From an uncultured Bacteroidota bacterium (lineage in GTDB: Bacteria; Bacteroidota; Bacteroidia; Bacteroidales; P3), in assembly GCA_902771735.1 (NCBI GenBank), contig CACXXO010000002.1, positions 62,001 to 126,000 of the forward strand: 64,000 bases of DNA. Reading direction: 5' to 3'. A program made the translations under genes and the position numbers. The stretch's first letter is position 1; every line of letters begins with the position of its first letter. Below are positions 38,348 through 46,557 of this stretch, piece by piece. The notes below the pieces were generated by a model. The model had not been told where the DNA came from. It ran no database searches and saw only the letters and a program-made list of their open reading frames with translations.

Positions 38348-41197
38348 ATGAAAACTTACAATTTCGCTTCGCGTCACAATGGTGTCTCCAACGAGGCCGA
38401 CACGAAAAAAATGCTCGAGACCATTGGCGTAAGCTCGATGGATGAACTTATCGAGAAGGCTGTCCCCGCTGCCATCCGTCTCAAGGAGCCCATGCCCCTT
38501 GAAGAAGGCATGAGCGAGTATCAGTTCCTCAACCATGTCCGTTCGCTGGCCCAGAAGAACAAGATGTATCGTTCCTATATCGGCATGGGCTACTACGGCA
38601 CCGTCACCCCCGCCGTCATCATGCGCAACGTCTTTGAGAATCCCGGTTGGTACACCAGCTACACTCCTTACCAGACCGAGATTTCGCAAGGTCGTCTGCA
38701 GGCTTTGATGAACTATCAGACCATGATAGCCTCCATGACCGGCATGCCCTTGAGCAACGCTTGTCTGCTCGACGAGGCCACCTCTGCCGGCGAGGCCATG
38801 ATTATGTTCTTCAATGCCCGCTCGCGTCAAGCTGTCAAGGACGGTGTCTGCAAGGTGTTTGTCGACGAAGGCATCCTTCCGCAGACTCTCGCCGTGATGC
38901 AGACCAATGCCGCTCCCCGCGGTATCGAAATCGTCACTGGCAAAGCTGCTCAGGTCGAGCTCGATGGCAGCTATTTCGCCGCCTTCGTACAGTACCCCAA
39001 CCAGTTTGGCGAGACTCAGGATTGGACCGAATTCATCGCCAAGTGCCACGAAAAAGGCATCTTCGTCTGCATGGCCACCGACCTCATGGCCCTTGCCCTG
39101 CTGAAGACTCCCGGTGAGATGGGCGCCGACTGCGCCGTGGGTAACGCCCAACGTTTTGGCCTGCCCATGGGCTTTGGTGGTCCCCACGCCGGCTTCTTCG
39201 CCTTTACCGATGCCTTCAAACGCCTCTTCCCGGGCCGTATCATTGGCTGGAGCGTCGATGCCAAAGGCAACCCCGCCCTCCGTATGGCCCTCGGCATGCG
39301 CGAGCAGCACATCAAACGCGACAAAGCCACCTCGAATATCTGCACCTCCGCCGCCCTGGTGGCCAATATGAGTGGTTTCTATGCCATCTGGCACGGACCC
39401 GAAGGCATCCGTGAGATTGCCACCGCTATTTGCGCCAAGGCCCATCGACTCGCTATGGAGCTCGCAGAGTATGGCTACAAACAGCACAACAAGGTGTTCT
39501 TCGACACCCTCGCCCTTCAGTGCCCCGTGCCCACCGCCAAGGTGCGCGAAGTGGCTTTGAAGCACGAGATTAACTTCCGCTACATCTGCGACGAGTGCAT
39601 CGGCATCTCCATTGACGAGACCACCTCGAAGGCCGACCTCGACGCCATCGTGGCATGCTTGGCCGAGGCCGCCGGCAAGAGCGCCAAAGCCATCGAGTGC
39701 AAAGGCTGCTGCTGCAAGTTCGCCGACGAGGCTATCCCCGCTGACCTCAAGCGCACCAGCACCTATCTCACTCAGAAGATTTTCAACTCCTACCACGACG
39801 AGACCTCCATGATGCGCTACATCAAGATGCTCGAGGAGAAAGACCTCAGCCTCAACCGCGCCATGATACCGCTGGGTAGCTGCACAATGAAACTCAATGC
39901 TGCCGCCGAAATGATGCCCCTTTCCTGGAGCAAGTTCGCTGGTATGCATCCCTTCGTCCCCGCCGACCAGGCCGAGGGCTATATCGAGATGATTAAGGAC
40001 ATCGAGCATCGCCTCGCCGTCATCACAGGCTTTGCCGGTTGCTCGCTGCAGCCCAACTCGGGCGCCTATGGCGAGTACAGCGGCCTCACTGTCATCCGCA
40101 ACTACCACATCGCCAATGGTCAGGGTCAGCGTAACGTCTGCCTCATCCCCGCCTCCGCCCACGGAACCAACCCCGCCTCCGCCGCCAAGGCCGGCATGGT
40201 GGTTGTCGTCGTGAAGTGCAACGACAAGGGTGATGTCGACATCGACGATCTGCGCGCCAAAGCCGAGCAGTACAAGGACACCCTCAGCTGCTTGATGATT
40301 ACCTATCCGTCGACCCATGGTGCTTTCGAAGAGGGCATCCTCGACATCATCAACATTATCCACTCCATGGGTGCTCTCGTCTATATGGACGGTGCCAACA
40401 TGAACGCCCAGGTAGGTCTTACCAGCCCCGGTTACATGGGTGCCGATGTGTGCCACCTCAACCTCCACAAGACCTTTGCCATGCCTCACGGCGGTGGCGG
40501 TCCCGGTGTCGGCCCCATCTGCGTCAGTCAGAAACTCGTCGACTACCTGCCCACGCATCCCGTGGTTGAAGTCGGTGGCAAGAAGGGCAACACCATGGCG
40601 GCAGCCCCCTACGGCAGCGCCTACCTCCTGCCCATCACCTACGGCTACCTCCTCATGCTTGGCGGCGAAGGCCTCACCGATGTCACCAAACATGCCATCC
40701 TCAACGCCAACTACCTCCGCGCCCGCCTGCAGAAGTACTACAAGATTCTCTACACCAACCGTAACGGCATGTGTGGCCACGAGATGATTGTCGACTTCAA
40801 CGAGTTCAGCCTCAAGGTCAGTGTCGGAGACATCGCCAAGCGCCTCATGGACTATGGCTTCCACGCTCCCACGGTGGCCTTCCCCGTCCACAACACCCTT
40901 ATGGTCGAGCCCACCGAGAGCGAGCCCCTCAGCGAGATGGACCGCTTCTGCGACGCCATGATTGCCATCCGTCAGGAAATCGACGACGTGATGACCGGCA
41001 AGGCCGACGAGAAGAACAATCCCATCTGCAATGCTCCCCACACTATGCAGGTGGTTTGCGCCGACGAGTGGAACCTTCCTTACAGCCGTCAGAAAGCCGC
41101 CTTCCCGCAGCCCCACTGCGAGAAATACTGGCCTACCATCAGCAAGATCGACGACGCCTATGGCGACCGCAACTTGCAGGCCGTTTGGGCAGAATAA
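38348..41197 (+). CDS. gcvP: Glycine dehydrogenase (decarboxylating), P protein
   Basis: 949 residues, the fused full-length form. First half starts FASRHNGVSNEADTKKML; the second half carries the PLP lysine in HLNLHKTFAMPHGGGGPG at about residue 706, plus GGKKGNTMAAAPYGSA. It decarboxylates glycine and passes the aminomethyl group to GcvH. GcvT and GcvH are not adjacent. A strong terminator follows 17 bases after the stop. Codons are strongly C-ending. Confidence 0.96.
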   Translation: MKTYNFASRHNGVSNEADTKKMLETIGVSSMDELIEKAVPAAIRLKEPMPLEEGMSEYQFLNHVRSLAQKNKMYRSYIGMGYYGTVTPAVIMRNVFENPGWYTSYTPYQTEISQGRLQALMNYQTMIASMTGMPLSNACLLDEATSAGEAMIMFFNARSRQAVKDGVCKVFVDEGILPQTLAVMQTNAAPRGIEIVTGKAAQVELDGSYFAAFVQYPNQFGETQDWTEFIAKCHEKGIFVCMATDLMALALLKTPGEMGADCAVGNAQRFGLPMGFGGPHAGFFAFTDAFKRLFPGRIIGWSVDAKGNPALRMALGMREQHIKRDKATSNICTSAALVANMSGFYAIWHGPEGIREIATAICAKAHRLAMELAEYGYKQHNKVFFDTLALQCPVPTAKVREVALKHEINFRYICDECIGISIDETTSKADLDAIVACLAEAAGKSAKAIECKGCCCKFADEAIPADLKRTSTYLTQKIFNSYHDETSMMRYIKMLEEKDLSLNRAMIPLGSCTMKLNAAAEMMPLSWSKFAGMHPFVPADQAEGYIEMIKDIEHRLAVITGFAGCSLQPNSGAYGEYSGLTVIRNYHIANGQGQRNVCLIPASAHGTNPASAAKAGMVVVVVKCNDKGDVDIDDLRAKAEQYKDTLSCLMITYPSTHGAFEEGILDIINIIHSMGALVYMDGANMNAQVGLTSPGYMGADVCHLNLHKTFAMPHGGGGPGVGPICVSQKLVDYLPTHPVVEVGGKKGNTMAAAPYGSAYLLPITYGYLLMLGGEGLTDVTKHAILNANYLRARLQKYYKILYTNRNGMCGHEMIVDFNEFSLKVSVGDIAKRLMDYGFHAPTVAFPVHNTLMVEPTESEPLSEMDRFCDAMIAIRQEIDDVMTGKADEKNNPICNAPHTMQVVCADEWNLPYSRQKAAFPQPHCEKYWPTISKIDDAYGDRNLQAVWAE

Positions 41198-41213
41198 CGC
41201 TCCAGACTATATG

Positions 41214-41254
41214 AAAAAAGCGGGCATCCTTTCGGATGCCCGCTTTTTTTTTTA
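41214..41254 (+). terminator. Terminator between gcvP and the DUF4369 gene, possibly bidirectional
   Basis: Perfect 10-base stem GCGGGCATCC (41220-41229) with GGATGCCCGC (41234-41243), flanked by an A-run on the left and an 11-base T-run on the right. It could stop transcription from both gcvP and the convergent minus-strand genes. Confidence 0.93.
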
Positions 41255-41257
41255 TAG

Positions 41258-42019
41258 TTATTGTTCCTGCTGCCGCGCCAGCGCGCTGCGCAGGTGTTCG
41301 GTGGTGTTCTTGAAATGCAGTGTGTGGGGATTGTCGGGCAACAGCTCCTCCAGACCGTCAAGCACTTGGTCGTAGTAGTCGATGCTCGCGGGATCGCGCG
41401 GGTCAATGAGGGCGCGGTTGTTGAAAGGCTTGTAAAGGGCTATCAGTGTTGCCAGCGAACCGGCGTTCTCCTCCACAAAACGGCACACATACTCTTGCTG
41501 CTCGACGAAGGCGGCATGGTAGACCGAGTCCATGGCCTTCTTTTTCACGTCGTAGGTTTTCTTGTCAATCTCGCCGCCGGCAAGCTGCATCTCGTAGCTG
41601 TTTACCGAGTCGACCAGCGCGTAGAGAATCTTTGAGCCGTCGTTGGTATATTGCTGCAGCTGCCATAGCAGGACGCTCTCCGACGACCCTTTAATATTGT
41701 AGGTCAACGAGAGATTGTCGTAGTTTCCTGTCACCTCGAGGGTCTCGCCCTTGTCGGGCAAGGTGACAATATAGTTGTTTTCCGTGGTGTGGAGGTTGTA
41801 GAGACTGCGGTAGGGTGGGGTGTAGCTGAACTTGAAATGTCCCTTGTCGTCCAAACGGATGGAGTCGATGAACATCGGCCCATCGGGAGCTATCTCCTCG
41901 AGCCACAGTGTCTTGTTGGCCCCGTTCTCCAGAGTGCCTTCGATGGTGAAGCCGTCGTGCTTGCAGCCGGTGGCTATCATCGCCAGCAACCCTGCCATAA
42001 TGATTGTTTTGTATTTCAT
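41258..42019 (-). CDS. DUF4369 lipoprotein
   Basis: 253 residues. Lipobox ATGC with the lipidated Cys near residue 19 (LAMIATGCKHDGF). The DUF4369 beta domain follows: TIEGTLENGANKTLWLEEI and IDSIRLDDKGHFKFSY. Many relatives carry a C-terminal thioredoxin domain of the TlpA/AhpC type; here the tail is helical and has no CxxC, so this is the short form. Last in the minus-strand run after aroC and the FKBP gene. Function unknown. Confidence 0.82.
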   Translation of the reverse strand: MKYKTIIMAGLLAMIATGCKHDGFTIEGTLENGANKTLWLEEIAPDGPMFIDSIRLDDKGHFKFSYTPPYRSLYNLHTTENNYIVTLPDKGETLEVTGNYDNLSLTYNIKGSSESVLLWQLQQYTNDGSKILYALVDSVNSYEMQLAGGEIDKKTYDVKKKAMDSVYHAAFVEQQEYVCRFVEENAGSLATLIALYKPFNNRALIDPRDPASIDYYDQVLDGLEELLPDNPHTLHFKNTTEHLRSALARQQEQ

Positions 42020-42041
42020 AAAATGTTATTTTTTTAGACCG

Positions 42042-42962
42042 TTAGACCAAATAATCGGCCAGCACCAGTGCTGTCATGGCTTCGACGACGACAGCGGCCC
42101 GTGCCACGTGCCATTTGTCGTGTCGGCCACCCAGGGTGATGGTCTTCAGGGTGCCGTCGTCCTTCAGGCAGTCGATGGGCTGCGCAATGCTTGCCACCGG
42201 ATGGAAAGCCACGCGGAAGTCGATGGGCATGCCATTGCTGATGCCTCCCTGGATGCCGCCGCAGTGGTTGGTCTTTGTCAGGGTTGATTCTTTATTGCTC
42301 CAGCGGTCGATATATTCGCTCCCTTTCATCTGGGCGGCGGCAAAACCGGCACCCATCTCAAAGCCTATGGCAGAGGGAATGGTCATCATGGCCTGCGCCA
42401 GACGGGCGTTGAGTTTGTCGAAGACAGGATTGCCAATGCCGGCGTCCACATGACTGACCACGCATCTCACCACACCACCCATGGTATCGTTTTCAGGGAT
42501 GTCCTTTGGACGTTCCTCCGGACAGGCTTCAATGGTGATGTCGCCCAACAGTTGCTTGGCGATAGCGCCTGCCACCACGCGGGCTACTGTTTCGCGGGCC
42601 GAGGAGCGGCCGCCGCCGCGGTGGTCGCGGATGCCGGAACGCTGTTGCCACGTGTAGTCGGCATGCCCCGGACGGTAGCAGTCGGCCAACACGTCGTAGT
42701 CTTCCGGACGGGTGTTTTTGTTGCGGATGCAGAAGGCTATGGGGGTGCCCAGAGTGACGCCGTCCTTGATGCCCGACAGCCATTCCACCTCGTCCTCCTC
42801 CTGCCTCGGGGCGCCGTAGCGGCGGCGTGCCAGGTCGGCGCGGATGGCCTCCATGTCAATCGTCATCTTCGACGGGCAGCCGTCTATAATGCCACCAACG
42901 GCGAGCCCGTGGGACTCGCCGAAGGTGGTCAGTTTGAATCGTGAGCCGAAAGTGTTGCTCAT
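42042..42962 (-). CDS. aroC: Chorismate synthase, unusually short
   Basis: Converts EPSP to chorismate, last step of the shikimate pathway, using reduced FMN. The family signatures are present: GESHGLAVGGIIDGCP, YRPGHADYTWQ with RDHRGGGRSSARETVARV, SAIGFEMGAGF, and GGIQGGISNGMPI. At 306 residues it is some 50 shorter than the usual 350-360. The missing part falls after AKQLLGDITIEA, where the text jumps to a short linker and then MGGVVRCVV. The core FMN and substrate residues remain, so it may still work. Its start abuts the FKBP stop. Confidence 0.9.
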   Translation of the reverse strand: MSNTFGSRFKLTTFGESHGLAVGGIIDGCPSKMTIDMEAIRADLARRRYGAPRQEEDEVEWLSGIKDGVTLGTPIAFCIRNKNTRPEDYDVLADCYRPGHADYTWQQRSGIRDHRGGGRSSARETVARVVAGAIAKQLLGDITIEACPEERPKDIPENDTMGGVVRCVVSHVDAGIGNPVFDKLNARLAQAMMTIPSAIGFEMGAGFAAAQMKGSEYIDRWSNKESTLTKTNHCGGIQGGISNGMPIDFRVAFHPVASIAQPIDCLKDDGTLKTITLGGRHDKWHVARAAVVVEAMTALVLADYLV

Positions 42963-43723
42963 TATTCCTTTGGATTAATCTCCAGCAACTCCACTTCGAA
43001 GATGAGGGTCGAGCCGGCGGGGATGTTGCCCATGTCGCGGGTGCCGTAGCCCAGGTTGTAGGGCACATAGAGGATATATTTCGAACCCTCGTCCATCAGC
43101 TGCAGACCTTCGGTCCAGCCGGGGATGACCTGGTTGAGCGGGAAGGTCAGCGGGGTGCCGCGTTCGACACTGCTGTCGAACACTTTGCCGTCGATGAGCT
43201 TGCCGGTGTAGTGCACCTTCACCCGGTCGGTGGCTGTGGGGAATTTACCGTTACCTTCTCTCAGCCGACGGTATTTCAAGCCGCTCTTGGTGGTATAGAC
43301 CGACTTGTTGTTGCTGATTTCCATCATGTATTTCTCGCCTTTCTCGATGTTCTCGCGGGCGGCGGCGTTGTTGCGCAGCTCAAACTCGCGCTGGAAACGC
43401 TGGAGCAGCGGCATGGCCGTTTCGTCGCCGAAGAGGGGCTTGCCCTCGGCGCAGTCCATCATAGCTTTTCCGGCCATCTTGGCATTGATGCCCAGCTGCT
43501 GCGACTCCCAGTTCTTGTAGATGTCGCGGCCTATGGCGTAGGAGGCCGAATCGTTGAAGGTGGCAGGGGCTGCGGCCATGCGGTCGTAGGCCTCGGCCTT
43601 GGCTTTCAACTCTTTGTACTGGGCTTCAGTCATCGTGGCCTTGCCTTTCTTGATGGTCACATCCTGTGCGACAGCCGTGCCCATCAGGGCGCAGGCTGCC
43701 AGCAGAATAACAGTTTTCTTCAT
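42962..43723 (-). CDS. FKBP-type peptidyl-prolyl isomerase
   Basis: 253 residues. Signal peptide MKKTVILLAACALMGTAVAQ. A helical FKBP N-terminal (dimer) domain follows (ASYAIGRDIYKNWESQQLGI), then the FKBP fold: VHYTGKLIDGKVFDSS, VIPGWTEGLQLMDEGSKY and the end GSTLIFEVELLEI. It is probably a periplasmic folding helper of the FkpA/Mip kind. It lies between butyrate kinase and aroC on the same strand; the stop overlaps the aroC start codon by one base. Confidence 0.92.
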   Translation of the reverse strand: MKKTVILLAACALMGTAVAQDVTIKKGKATMTEAQYKELKAKAEAYDRMAAAPATFNDSASYAIGRDIYKNWESQQLGINAKMAGKAMMDCAEGKPLFGDETAMPLLQRFQREFELRNNAAARENIEKGEKYMMEISNNKSVYTTKSGLKYRRLREGNGKFPTATDRVKVHYTGKLIDGKVFDSSVERGTPLTFPLNQVIPGWTEGLQLMDEGSKYILYVPYNLGYGTRDMGNIPAGSTLIFEVELLEINPKE

Positions 43724-43759
43724 TGTCTTCTTTGACCGTTAACCAATAACCGTTAAACT

Positions 43760-44851
43760 TTATTTATATTCTTTCACCTGCACGCCGTCGAGCACTTCCT
43801 TGCCGCAGATGGCGAGAGCGAGCATCTCGTTCTCTCCCTTGTAGATTTTCACGGGGGCAATCCAACCCACGCGTTCCTCGATCATGGCCATCCAGGGTTT
43901 GCTGTAGGCGATGCCGCCGGTGAGGATGATGGCATCCACCTTGCCCTTGACCACGGCGGCCAAACGGCTGATTTCCATCGACACCTGATAGGTGAAGGCG
44001 TCGACCAGGAGCTGGCATTTGGCGTCGCCGGCGAGGGCTTTCTTCTCCACCTCGTAGGCGTCGTTGGTGCCGAGGTAGGCCACGAAGCCGCCTTCGGCGG
44101 TGACCATCTTCTTCAGTTTGGCCTCGTCGTACTTGCCGCTGCAGGCCACCTCGATGAGCTTCGAGGCGTTGATGCTGCCGCAACGGGTGGGCGAGAAGGC
44201 ACCGAGGCCGCAGAGGGCGCGGTTGACCTCCACGCAACGGCCGTGCTCGTGGACTCCCACGCTCACGCCGCCGCCCATGTGGGCGATGATGAGGTTGAGG
44301 TCCTCATAGTGCTTGCCGAGCTCGCGGGCATAGAGCTTGCCGGTCATCTTCTGGTTCAGGCAGTGCCAGATGACACCCTCGCGCGAGGGGTCGAGGTCGA
44401 ACACGGGGTGACCGCTGATTTTGGCATATTCGGGACGCTCGTCGACAATGCCGGGGTCGGCGATATAGGCGGCGTCGAGGCCAATCTCGCGGGCTATGGC
44501 GTCGCTAATCAAGGCTCCGAGGTTGCAGGCGTGCTTGCCCTGGATACCGGCGTGGCACTCCTCTTTCATCAGGTCGTTGACGCGGTAGCAGCCACTCTCG
44601 CAGGGACGGGTAAGACCGCCGCGACCCATGACGACGGCAATCTCGTCGGTGCCCACGCCGTGACGCTTCACCATGTCGAGAATCGCAGCCTTGCGATAAT
44701 CGAACTGGTCGGCTACTTCATGGAACTTCTGGATCTCCTCAATGGGGTGGGAGAGGTTCTCGGTGAATACTTCAGTCTCGCCTTCATAGATGGCGGCCTT
44801 GGTCGATGTGGCACCGGGGTTGATTACCAACGTGTACTTCTTGTTGCTCAT
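43760..44851 (-). CDS. buk: Butyrate kinase
   Basis: 363 residues of the acetokinase fold. LVINPGATSTKAAIYEGE at the start is the phosphate loop; IIAHMGGGVSVGVHEHGR and LTGGIAYSKPW are nucleotide-binding motifs typical of Buk. Makes butyrate + ATP from butyryl phosphate, or acts on branched-chain acids. The partner phosphate butyryltransferase (ptb) is not next to it; upstream is only a promoter and a repeat. It heads a minus-strand run (buk, FKBP, aroC, DUF4369). Confidence 0.93.
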   Translation of the reverse strand: MSNKKYTLVINPGATSTKAAIYEGETEVFTENLSHPIEEIQKFHEVADQFDYRKAAILDMVKRHGVGTDEIAVVMGRGGLTRPCESGCYRVNDLMKEECHAGIQGKHACNLGALISDAIAREIGLDAAYIADPGIVDERPEYAKISGHPVFDLDPSREGVIWHCLNQKMTGKLYARELGKHYEDLNLIIAHMGGGVSVGVHEHGRCVEVNRALCGLGAFSPTRCGSINASKLIEVACSGKYDEAKLKKMVTAEGGFVAYLGTNDAYEVEKKALAGDAKCQLLVDAFTYQVSMEISRLAAVVKGKVDAIILTGGIAYSKPWMAMIEERVGWIAPVKIYKGENEMLALAICGKEVLDGVQVKEYK

Positions 44852-44892
44852 AATTATTTTTGTATTATATTATTATATTCTTTTACGAGGTG

Positions 44893-44924
44893 CAAAATTA
44901 TAAAAAAAAATTGGTATTACCAAA
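44893..44924 (-). promoter_or_regulatory. buk promoter
   Basis: On the minus strand TTTG (44924-44921) and TAATTTTG (44900-44893) are 20 bases apart. TGTTAAAAAAA starts at 44938, 38 bases before the -7 box, as at four other promoters here. Confidence 0.82.
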
Positions 44925-44996
44925 ACTTTTTTTTAACAAATGTTAGCAAATATATATAACCTTCTGACACACAAGGTACAAACTACCTATCATCAC

Positions 44997-45052
44997 CCTA
45001 CCAACGCCCTACCAACTCCTACCGTGGTAGGAGTTGGTAGGGCGTTGGTAGG
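44997..45052. repeat. Extragenic CTACC palindrome, copy D
   Basis: Perfect inverted repeat with 27-base arms (44997-45023 and 45026-45052), centre GT. The inter-unit base is G on the left and C on the right. It lies in the 336-base gap upstream of buk that otherwise holds the buk promoter and the terminator of the small lipoprotein genes. Confidence 0.93.
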
Positions 45053-45114
45053 TACTTGGTAGGGGGTAGAGGCCTACTCTCCAGTTACCCGTCGCTTCCT
45101 ATCCCGGACGGCAT

Positions 45115-45148
45115 AAAAAAAAGGGGGCAGCCATCACATGGCCGCCCC
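45115..45148 (-). terminator. Terminator of the two small lipoprotein genes
   Basis: On the minus strand a stem made of 45138-45148 (ATGGCCGCCCC on the plus strand) and 45124-45134, with one mismatch, is followed by eight T (45122-45115). Confidence 0.82.
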
Positions 45149-45187
45149 GATTCACATAAAAATGGGTTTTATGTTATAACTTTAGCC

Positions 45188-45415
45188 TTAGTTCCAGGGT
45201 GTTCTTTTCAGCTCTTCCACGAGTTCGTCGTTGTCCTCTTCGAGGCAGTCTACATAGGTTTTGAGGCTTGTCAGTTCGAACTGCAGCGAGTCGTTGAGGG
45301 CTTCGAGGTGCTGCTTCTCCGACAGCAATGCGTTGTATTCCGTCCGCGAGACGGTGGAGTTGTCGCAAGCGAGGAAAAGTATTGCCAAGGGCAGGTATTT
45401 GATTAATCGTTTCAT
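45188..45415 (-). CDS. Tiny coiled-coil lipoprotein
   Basis: 75 residues. Signal MKRLIKYLPLAILFLAC with the lipidated Cys at 17, then a leucine- and acid-rich coiled coil (EYNALLSEKQHLEALNDSLQ). This layout recalls Lpp-like spacer lipoproteins, but no sequence match is claimed. It follows the other small lipoprotein gene by 4 bases and ends before a clear terminator, so the two form a dicistronic unit. Function unknown. Confidence 0.72.
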   Translation of the reverse strand: MKRLIKYLPLAILFLACDNSTVSRTEYNALLSEKQHLEALNDSLQFELTSLKTYVDCLEEDNDELVEELKRTPWN

Positions 45416-45419
45416 AGTG

Positions 45420-45641
45420 TTAGTTCTTTATTTTTTTAGAGACGGGGCAGGCCCACGTCTCTACAGGGGTTTCGGCGGTGATGCAGTTACCCGGACTTTT
45501 CTCCCAGAAGTTATTCGTGCTGTCATCCGTCCACGTGGGATGTGGCTCGAACCCCTCATCCGTCCGCTCTTCTCTCTGTTTGCTGCAGGAGAGAAGGAGT
45601 GCCATCAGGGTTACGATGGGAATTGCAATGTTTTTTTTCAT
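45420..45641 (-). CDS. Tiny lipoprotein of unknown function
   Basis: 73 residues. Signal MKKNIAIPIVTLMALLLSC with the lipidated Cys at 19. The mature part is short, polar and rich in Thr, Glu and Trp (HPTWTDDSTNNFWEKS) with two more Cys. No family recognised. It is first of a two-gene unit whose predicted transcript begins near 45885 and carries a leader of about 240 bases with a large hairpin. Confidence 0.68.
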   Translation of the reverse strand: MKKNIAIPIVTLMALLLSCSKQREERTDEGFEPHPTWTDDSTNNFWEKSPGNCITAETPVETWACPVSKKIKN

Positions 45642-45689
45642 ATTTGCTTTTAATAAACAGATAAAAGAAATCCGTGATACTTTCTGTTG

Positions 45690-45800
45690 TGTACGGAGGT
45701 TCTCGACTACCTACTATCACATACAAGAAAGCACACGGATTTACCGCGTGCGTTCTGCTTTCTTGAGTGATAGTAAAGAAATTGTCGAGATTTCCGTACA
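45690..45800 (-). ncRNA. Candidate structured leader RNA (long imperfect hairpin)
   Basis: Matching blocks pair in order across the stretch: TGTACGGA (45690) with TCCGTACA (45793), CTCGAC (45702) with GTCGAG (45784), ACTATCAC (45713) with GTGATAGT (45767), AAGAAAGC (45725) with GCTTTCTT (45757), and an apical GCACACGG/CCGCGTGC pair. An outer TTTGCTTTT/AAAAGCAAA pairing (45645 and 45806) extends it. It lies between a promoter (45890-45921) and the small lipoprotein genes. It may be a cis-regulatory RNA, a separate small RNA or the relic of a mobile element. Confidence 0.5.
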
Positions 45801-45889
45801 CCTTGAAAAGCAAAAAACGCTTCTATATTATATATTTATCTCTATTTATTTCTCTGTTTTATGATTACTGTTAAGTTGTTTTCAAATTG

Positions 45890-45921
45890 CAAAGATACGC
45901 ATAAAATCCGGTTCCGCCAAA
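45890..45921 (-). promoter_or_regulatory. Promoter of the small lipoprotein unit
   Basis: On the minus strand TTTG (45921-45918) and TATCTTTG (45897-45890) are 20 bases apart. The -33 box abuts the stop codon of the chromate-transporter gene upstream. The resulting leader to 45641 is about 240 bases. Confidence 0.82.
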
Positions 45922-46509
45922 TTAATAGATCAAGAACCCCACCAGGCCGGAGAGGAGGATGAGGAGGATGGGGGAGGCCTTCTTCCTGAGGGAGAGGAAG
46001 AAGACGGCGGCGAAGATGATCACGTTGAAAATGGACAGTTGAAGATTGAAGATGGTGACGGTGCCTGTTGGGGTGGGAGAGAACGCCGTGGGTACGAGCG
46101 ACAGGGCGGCAGCGGCGATGAGGCCGATGACGGTGAGGCGGAGGCCTTTGAAGATGGTGTCGAAGGGAGCCTGGTCTTTGTGTTTGAGGAGCCAGCGGCC
46201 GACGATGAGGATGAGCGTCAGGGGCAGGATGAGGACGGCGAGGGAAGCCACGACGGCACCTGCGACGGCAACGACGGTGGGATAGCCCTCGGCGATGACG
46301 GCGGAGTAGCCGGCATAGGTAGCGGTGTTGATGCCCACGGGGCCGGGGGTAATCTGGCTGATGGCCAGAATGTCGGCGAATTCCTGCGTGGTGAGCCACG
46401 CGTGGTGGTCGACGACGGCGCTCTGGATGAGGGCTATCATCGAGTAGCCTCCGCCGAAGGTGAAGAGGCCGATGATGAGGAACGTGTAGAAAAGTTCAAA
46501 AAGAATCAT
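45922..46509 (-). CDS. Chromate transporter half protein (ChrA family), second of pair
   Basis: 195 residues with about five membrane segments. The family motif FGGGYSMIALIQ is near the start, with ISQITPGPVGINTATYAGY in the middle. In many bacteria ChrA is one fused protein of two such halves; here two short genes lie side by side, as is common in Bacteroidetes. The pair probably works as a heterodimer exporting chromate or a related anion; substrate is inferred from family only. Confidence 0.88.
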   Translation of the reverse strand: MILFELFYTFLIIGLFTFGGGYSMIALIQSAVVDHHAWLTTQEFADILAISQITPGPVGINTATYAGYSAVIAEGYPTVVAVAGAVVASLAVLILPLTLILIVGRWLLKHKDQAPFDTIFKGLRLTVIGLIAAAALSLVPTAFSPTPTGTVTIFNLQLSIFNVIIFAAVFFLSLRKKASPILLILLSGLVGFLIY

Positions 46510-46510
46510 T

Positions 46511-46557
46511 TAGGGTTTAAAGATAAAAAGGTTTAAGGTTTAAAGTTTAAGGTTTAA
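46511..46557. repeat. TTTAAGG-family repeats between the chromate-transporter genes
   Basis: Tandem GGTTTAA units on the plus strand. They encode the last residues (LNLKL) and the stop of the upstream minus-strand gene, then fill the gap to the next start. Confidence 0.82.

Noticed and set aside
45556..45813. 85-codon minus-strand frame across the leader hairpin
   Set aside because: It would overlap the small lipoprotein gene in another frame, and its sequence follows from the inverted repeat.
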